Source: Hermatobates lingyangjiaoensis (lineage: Eukaryota > Arthropoda > Insecta > Hemiptera > Hermatobatidae). Taken from it: a stretch of 64,000 nucleotides of DNA. The position numbers were made by a program, and so were the translations under genes. Position 1 is the first letter of the stretch. Each line of letters starts with the position of its first letter. The stretch spans positions 744,001-808,000 of the forward strand of contig JAPFBL010000166.1 in the NCBI GenBank assembly GCA_026182355.1, given 5' to 3'. The notes under the pieces were generated by a model, which saw nothing but the letters and a program-made list of their open reading frames with translations, ran no database searches and was not told the DNA's origin. Below, piece by piece: positions 59,651-64,000 of the stretch.

Positions 59651-60159
59651 GGCATCCACAAAACTTTGTGACCCAATACAGACCACATTGCTTAATAATC
59701 CAAGTTGATATCTTTCCTTTAAATATTCCTTTAAATAGTGCAAATAAGGTGTATAGAATTTGGTAGCATTGACACAGTAGTCTACTTGTGTTGGTGTTTT
59801 CAGCCACCATTTATTATTCCTAAACTACTAACCAACCCTATAAATATAAATTTTGAATTATAGGAGAATTTAACATAACATTTTTAAAATAATTAACTTA
59901 TAAATTGTAAGGGTGAGTTGTAAAACAAATAATAGGTAAACTGAGAAAGTCGAAATAAAGAATGAGTAATTAGGACATTTTATGATGCAAATATTTGCAC
60001 AATATTTCCTTGTTTTATTTTAAATAGACAAAACAATGTGAAATGTATAAATGACTTGCGATATTGGTAACTTTTAATAATAATAAATATGCTGTCTAGT
60101 GGCGGTACATGGCTTGAAAAGCTCGTGTCTTTACGAAAGATTATCCACGTATGACTGTT
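59651..60159. other. AT-rich flank of the putative promoter
   Basis: No feature supported. Confidence 0.4.
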
Positions 60160-60684
60160 TTGGTACTTAGCGAACTGTTCTGGGAGAACTGGGTTTATCT
60201 TGATTCGGATGAGAAAGTGTCGGTGAATGACACTGATGACGTCATGTCGGCAGTAGTGGGGCACAACAGGTGGGAGGCCGGTGGGTACGACCAGTATCTA
60301 CGTTCTTCTGTTTGTCTTCCGTTCGCATCGTCGCTTTATTTCTTGTTTTCCGTTTATTTCTATGATTACCAATTTATTATGGTATTAGTGATTAATGTGT
60401 AGTGCCAGTGAATCATTGCAAAACTCATGTAATATCCAATCCAAGTGTTAGTGCCATCTGTTCAAGTGCAAGTGACGGAGTTGTTTCCAGCCGCCGCTAC
60501 AAGCGCTGTTTTCGTTTATCCCTTCCCACTTCCAGCCAGCCAGTGTAACCCTGACCGCTCTCTTAAAACTTACATCGTTCTGTGTGTTTCACAACTTCGC
60601 GCCAAAATTCATCGCGCATTTTACCAAACCCTTGACACTTACTGAACCCACCAGTGCTCTTGCCAACGGCCATTGGGCAGCGCC
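60160..60684 (+). promoter_or_regulatory. CpG-rich putative promoter and 5' leader
   Basis: CpG dinucleotides, scarce in the rest of the window, are frequent here (for example GACGTCATGTCGGC at 60,239, CGTTCGCATCGTCGC at 60,321, CCGCCGCTACAAGCGC at 60,491, TTCGCGCCAAAATTCATCGCG at 60,596). GC content also rises sharply. No clear TATA box was found at a defensible spacing, which fits a CpG-type promoter. Several upstream ATGs exist (60,151; 60,244; 60,428 followed at once by TAA), so part of this block may lie upstream of the transcription start. The transcription start cannot be placed from sequence alone. Confidence 0.5.
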
Positions 60685-60730
60685 ATGAGGACTCTCACAG
60701 CTCTTGTCTTCGTCTTCATATCCCTTTCAG
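60685..60730 (+). CDS. First coding exon of a secreted or membrane protein (signal peptide only)
   Basis: The ATG at 60,685 is preceded by GCGCC, with a purine at -3. It opens MRTLTALVFVFISLS: a positive residue, then an uninterrupted hydrophobic core, typical of a cleavable signal peptide. After 15 codons plus one base (TCA G) the sequence GTCTGC at 60,731 fits a splice donor, giving a phase-1 intron right after the signal peptide, a common arrangement in animal secreted proteins. The next exon is not in the window, so the product cannot be named. The call rests on the CpG-rich leader, start context, peptide and donor together; each alone would be weak. Confidence 0.5.
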
Positions 60731-61190
60731 GTCTGCATCCTCACTTATCATATTACTTCATAAATACTCAAAAATATTTCAGTAATATCATTAACATATT
60801 ACTGGCATAAACACTAACAAAAAAAGAGATACTTATAGTCATAATTTAAAGTAATATTCTTGTACAATACTGATTTTTTTTTATAAACTTTTTTTTAAAA
60901 AAATGCATTTATTAGTTTTTACAGACATTCCAAAAAATTGTTATTTTCATTCATCTCATCTTATAGTAACACAATTCTTGAATGTTAAATTTTATTCAGT
61001 GAATAATAATGTTCCAACATTCAGAGTAGCTACACATATTTACAGTACTAAGAAGAGTTAAACTAAGAGTAATGGAGGTTTTCCCCCTATATACATAACA
61101 ATTTTTGAAAATTGGAAATTTTATAAAATATTATTGGAATGGTGTGTTAAGTAATAGAAAAATTTAATGCAATAGTTAAAAATTTATAAA
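60731..61190. other. Start of the putative first intron
   Basis: Composition drops back to AT-rich immediately after the donor. No acceptor plus open exon was recognised before the window ends, so the intron would be over 3 kb and filled with the repeats listed next. Confidence 0.4.
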
Positions 61191-61191
61191 A

Positions 61192-61300
61192 AAAAATCTC
61201 ACGAATATAATAGATTTTCAGGTTTAAATTCCTTCATCAGAATAATGAGACCCACATGAAAAGTAGTGCAAATATAACATTTTGGGAATGCAGCTCTGAT
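61192..61300 (-). repeat. Possible hammerhead-like repeat, direct repeat partner at 61.58 kb
   Basis: TCACGAATATAATAGATTTT then CAGGTTTAAATTCCTTCATC recurs at about 61,576-61,650. On the minus strand it reads TTCTGATGAAGGAATTTAAA then CCTGAAAATC: box 1 intact, GG/CC stem II, and TGAAAA where GAAA is expected. Decayed. Confidence 0.4.
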
Positions 61301-61307
61301 ATATATA

Positions 61308-61413
61308 GTTCAATGTACATAAAGAAACAGAGAAATTAAAAGCACACACTTACAGTCTCTAAGTAAGTGTGTGATTTTAATTTCTCTATGTTTCTTTATG
61401 TACATTGAACTCT
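61308..61413. repeat. Near-perfect palindrome, family G1 tail
   Basis: The left arm AGTTCAATGTACATAAAGAA, ACAGAGAAATTAAAA, CACACACTTAC and right arm GTAAGTGTGTG, TTTTAATTTCTCTATG, TTTCTTTATGTACATTGAAC are inverse copies around AGTCTCTA. The arms match the G1 tail at 4.52-4.58 kb, but the hammerhead core is absent. Confidence 0.8.
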
Positions 61414-61435
61414 ATTTGTCCATTTCGGGTCATAT

Positions 61436-61546
61436 TTTTCAGTTGGGTTTTTGACTCCGACGAAGACCGCTTGTTACGGTTAAAGATATTAGTCTTGTTT
61501 TCCCATTTCATATTGATGGTTTGATCATTGATCGTTATTTCACGCT
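61436..61546 (+). mobile_element. Family A hammerhead repeat, core damaged
   Basis: TTCAGTTGGGTTTTTGACT then CCGACGAAGACCGCTTG, TTACGGTTAAAGATATTAG. Box 1 is CCGACGA and box 2 has lost its G (TTAAAG), so the motif is dead. The tail matches other A copies up to TTATTTCACG. Confidence 0.75.
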
Positions 61547-61707
61547 GAAATTATAATATTATTTATAAAAATCACGAATATATATTTCAGGTTTATTCCT
61601 TCATAGAATAATGAAAATGAAATAGTGAAATATACATTTTAATGATTATATATATATTAATGTACAAAAACATAATTTATAGAACCTATACAGTCTCTAA
61701 TCAGTGT

Positions 61708-62010
61708 TCAATTAAACTCTCATTGCGAACGTTTAGGTTTGCGAAAAAAAACCTTTTTTCATAGACAGATGTATACAATTTTGAAACAGAAAAACTAAGT
61801 ATTACAGTAAAGATTTTTTTACAGTTTCACATTTTCATTCAAACTAGACTGTAGTTATTATAAAATTCACAGACTATATTTTACTTATGTAAAAAATCTT
61901 TAATGTAATACTTAGTTTTTTGTTTCAAATTTTATATTTTTGCTTATGAAAAAGGTTTTAAATAAAAACCGAAACGATGGCAATGAGAGTTAAATTTAAA
62001 CCTGAAGAAC
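61708..62010. repeat. Inverted hammerhead-like pair, family C
   Basis: The left arm (about 61,708-61,830, minus) and right arm (about 61,890-62,010, plus) are inverted: AACTCTCATTGCGAACGTTT against AAACGATGGCAATGAGAGTT, and AAAACTAAGTATTACAG against TGTAATACTTAGTTTT. The right core is TTATGAAAAAGGTTTTAAAT then AAAAACCGAAACGATGG: box 1 one base off CTGATGA, stem II GGTTTT/AAAACC region, GAAA, stem III ACGAT. This copy supports the reading of the 45.2-kb palindrome as a hammerhead relative. Confidence 0.65.
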
Positions 62011-62295
62011 TGACAGAGTGCTGATAAACTTTTGTTTTGTTTCTATTCCACGGTCGATACTTTTATCAATATATATAAAGTACAATTGAGGTTCGTTGAT
62101 ATATATTCCAGTTATTGCCTAGACGACTGGTGAAAGGTTATAACCATTGTGTTATAGGAAATGTTTTATACTGCCAGAAGAAGTAACCAGAGTATTTTTT
62201 TTTGGAAAACTATAAAAACTATGAAGCAGATATCAGTGGAAAATGGTTAGAATTTTTACAATATAATCTATTCTACCGTGAAGATTTTATTCTTT

Positions 62296-62336
62296 ATATG
62301 TGGAGACCATTTCATTAACTTTTTACCCTACAATAA
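62296..62336 (+). repeat. PLE family Q pLTR fragment
   Basis: TTATATGTGGAGACCATTTC then ATTAACTTTTTACCCTACAA matches the 3' part of the 31.3-kb pLTR and stops just before the ATG found there. Confidence 0.75.
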
Positions 62337-63220
62337 TCTATTCTATGTATTGTAACATATAAACAGTGGAAAATGTAATATGCATGTATAGAATTAATTC
62401 GAAAAAAATATAGTCACTTAATATTGTCGAGTACTCTATTAAAAGAAGAAATGTGTGATATAAAAGGTATTTTGTGAGAAGGGGATGGACTTGACACTGA
62501 AGTATGCCTTTGTGGGACTTCGGACTTTATCTTCTATCAGCATTCACTCTGCTCTTGAAGATTATTCCTTCTTTTATATATTATCTTGATCTATTATTAC
62601 TTGAAATTTATCTATAATGCCATTATTACGTTCTATAATAAATATTAAGCTTTCATTTTTTTTTGTTTTATGGATATTTAGATAGGTAATTATAATTTAA
62701 GATCAGTTGCAATAAATAATAAATTGTGATTATAAATTTATAATTTCCTTTTCGTTCTTTTGGAATAAATCATTGAATCAATAAAATAATATTTCATCAA
62801 ATAAAATTTGATTTTGAGATTTCTATGGATTTACACGTTTTGAAGTGATTTAAGTTGTTGAATTAACTACACCATGTGTATATGATGTAGTATGATATGT
62901 AGAGTACTTGTGTAGTTAATGGCTATTGGTCGTACATGATTCCTGCAGTTTTGAGGATTTATTTACCCAAAATATGCTTCTGGACCTAATTTTTGTTTGT
63001 TTGGTGTTTTGAAATTTATACAGAGTTGAAATTTTGCAGTCTTTATAACACTCATGGTTGGATAATTATTAAAATGTTATAGATTTTTCTCAGTAAATGA
63101 AGGTAAGTTTTACCATGAATTGAAAAAATGGCATCTGTGTGAATTCAATAACTTTGTGAACACGTTTATGAGCACACTGTGTGACGAGTCATATGATTCA
63201 TTACAAAAATGTTTCTCTTT
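62337..63220. other. AT-rich stretch, nothing recognised
   Basis: No feature supported. Confidence 0.45.
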
Positions 63221-63492
63221 CTGAGGTAAAATGGATAAACAAACAAAAGTCTCCACACAAATGAAGTTTTATTCAACAGCAACAACGCGTTTCGAACACT
63301 TTGTGTTCATCATCACAATGATGATGATGAAGATGATGAACACAAAGTGTTCGAAACGCGTTGTTGCTGTTGAATAAAACTTCATTTGTGTGGAGACTTT
63401 TGTTTGTTTATCCATTTTACCTCAGAATGAGCAAATACCACACAATTACGGATTGCACAATTAATGATTTAAAATTGTTTCTTTTTACAGAA
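63221..63492. mobile_element. PLE-type inverted pLTR pair, family P, with ORF start
   Basis: The left arm 63,221-63,316 (minus) and right arm 63,330-63,425 (plus) read as exact inverse copies of the pLTR that ends the 22-23.6-kb PLE. The centre is a short GATGAT-rich spacer. Each core keeps stem II GAACAC/GTGTTC, GAAA, ACGCGT and T, but box 1 begins GT or AA rather than CT. Right of the plus arm, ATG at 63,427 opens MSKYHTITDCTINDLKLFL, followed by TTTTTACAG, which resembles a splice acceptor. Confidence 0.8.
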
Positions 63493-63880
63493 CGAGGTGT
63501 ATAGACACTCTTGTTTCAAAGGTGTATTATAGTACTTTATGTGTGTTAACGAAATATATTTTCTGTCTCTAAACTACTTTATGGAATGCTAATATTCGGT
63601 ATTTATCATATACAAAAAATTGGTAGGTTAGAAGAGGAATTTTAAAATATTTAACTATTTTGAAAAGACAGTATAGTACCAAAACTCAGAAAACTTCCAA
63701 CCTCCTCTACTTTTCGGTTTTCTTTAGATTAGCTTTGACATTATTTGAAAATATTTCAGTAAAAAAAATCATTAAACTTAAAATTTGTCTTATATAATGC
63801 AGTAAGTGCATTTATTGAGTTAATATGATATTTAAAACCTATAAAATTATTAAAGTTGTATATATTCTGTTGCATCTCGG
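63493..63880. other. AT-rich stretch, nothing recognised
   Basis: No feature supported. Confidence 0.4.
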
Positions 63881-63882
63881 GC

Positions 63883-64000
63883 GTACTTGGTCTTAATCTC
63901 TCTTTTCTCCTAAGGAGGGATTTTCTCAAAACTTATATATGTGTTTCTTTATCTTCTTCTTCGATTTTGAACTTGTGTATGTCCAGTTTGGATCGTCCTT
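63883..64000 (+). repeat. Family G2 hammerhead-like repeat, cut by window end
   Basis: GGGCGTACTTGG, CTCTCTTTTCTCCTAAGGAG, TGTTTCTTTATCTTCTTCTT and GTCCAGTTTGGAT align with the G2 plus copy at 4.74-4.86 kb and the complement of 4.62-4.64 kb. The core is decayed (CTAAGGA for CTGAAGA). Confidence 0.55.

Overview
This is AT-rich nuclear DNA from an animal, most likely an invertebrate and plausibly an arthropod. The evidence is a splice-interrupted signal-peptide exon, tRNA-derived SINEs, a Penelope-like element (PLE), a Tigger transposase remnant, a LINE remnant, a Ty3/gypsy remnant and long microsatellites. The sequence does not fix the species. Nothing bacterial is present. Nearly all of the window is intergenic or intronic DNA built from old mobile elements. 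The only candidate host gene is at the right end: a CpG-rich, GC-richer block at about 60.16-60.68 kb leads into an ATG at 60,685, a 15-codon hydrophobic signal peptide and a GT splice donor at 60,731. The rest of that gene lies beyond the window.

The dominant theme is a set of short repeats carrying a hammerhead-ribozyme-like core: CTGANGA, one unpaired base, a short stem II, GAAA, a 4-6 nt self-complementary stem III, then T. This is the kind of minimal hammerhead variant known from the terminal repeats (pLTRs) of PLEs. I find about a dozen sequence families of it. Most copies occur as inverted, head-to-head pairs whose arms start at or near the first core box and run outward 40-120 bp. Pairs or hairpins lie at 2.25-2.40, 4.43-5.04 (two families nested), 5.33-5.40, 5.50-5.82, 7.85-8.05, 8.19-8.47, 15.37-15.51, 27.84-28.14, 30.69-31.40, 34.53-34.75, 35.91-36.06, 44.88-45.45, 61.31-61.41, 61.71-62.01 and 63.22-63.43 kb. 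The pair at 45,171-45,354 reads as a 184-nt palindrome with 91-bp arms. One decayed autonomous PLE (22.15-23.65 kb, RT plus GIY-YIG) ends in the same hammerhead pLTR as the 63.2-kb pair. In the 31.3- and 63.4-kb copies the pLTR runs straight into a conserved short reading frame (MSKYH.ITDCT), which I read as the PLE ORF start.

Other layout: tRNA-derived SINEs at 0.07, 0.94, 16.0, 16.9, 25.9, 28.4, 37.0, 39.3 and 40.4 kb; a LINE RT remnant at 18.8-19.1; a Tigger remnant at 19.9-20.35; a hairpin/MITE-like element at 21.45-21.85; a dispersed 'H' repeat at 12.0, 25.3, 54.8 and probably 57.1 kb; a 3.28-kb fold-back structure with about 541-bp arms at 40.87-44.15; a gypsy nucleocapsid/protease remnant at 55.5-56.1; an unexplained GC-richer block at 56.2-56.8; and long (TG), (CA), (TA) and (GA) tracts. 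Coordinates of repeats were read by eye and may be off by a few bases.
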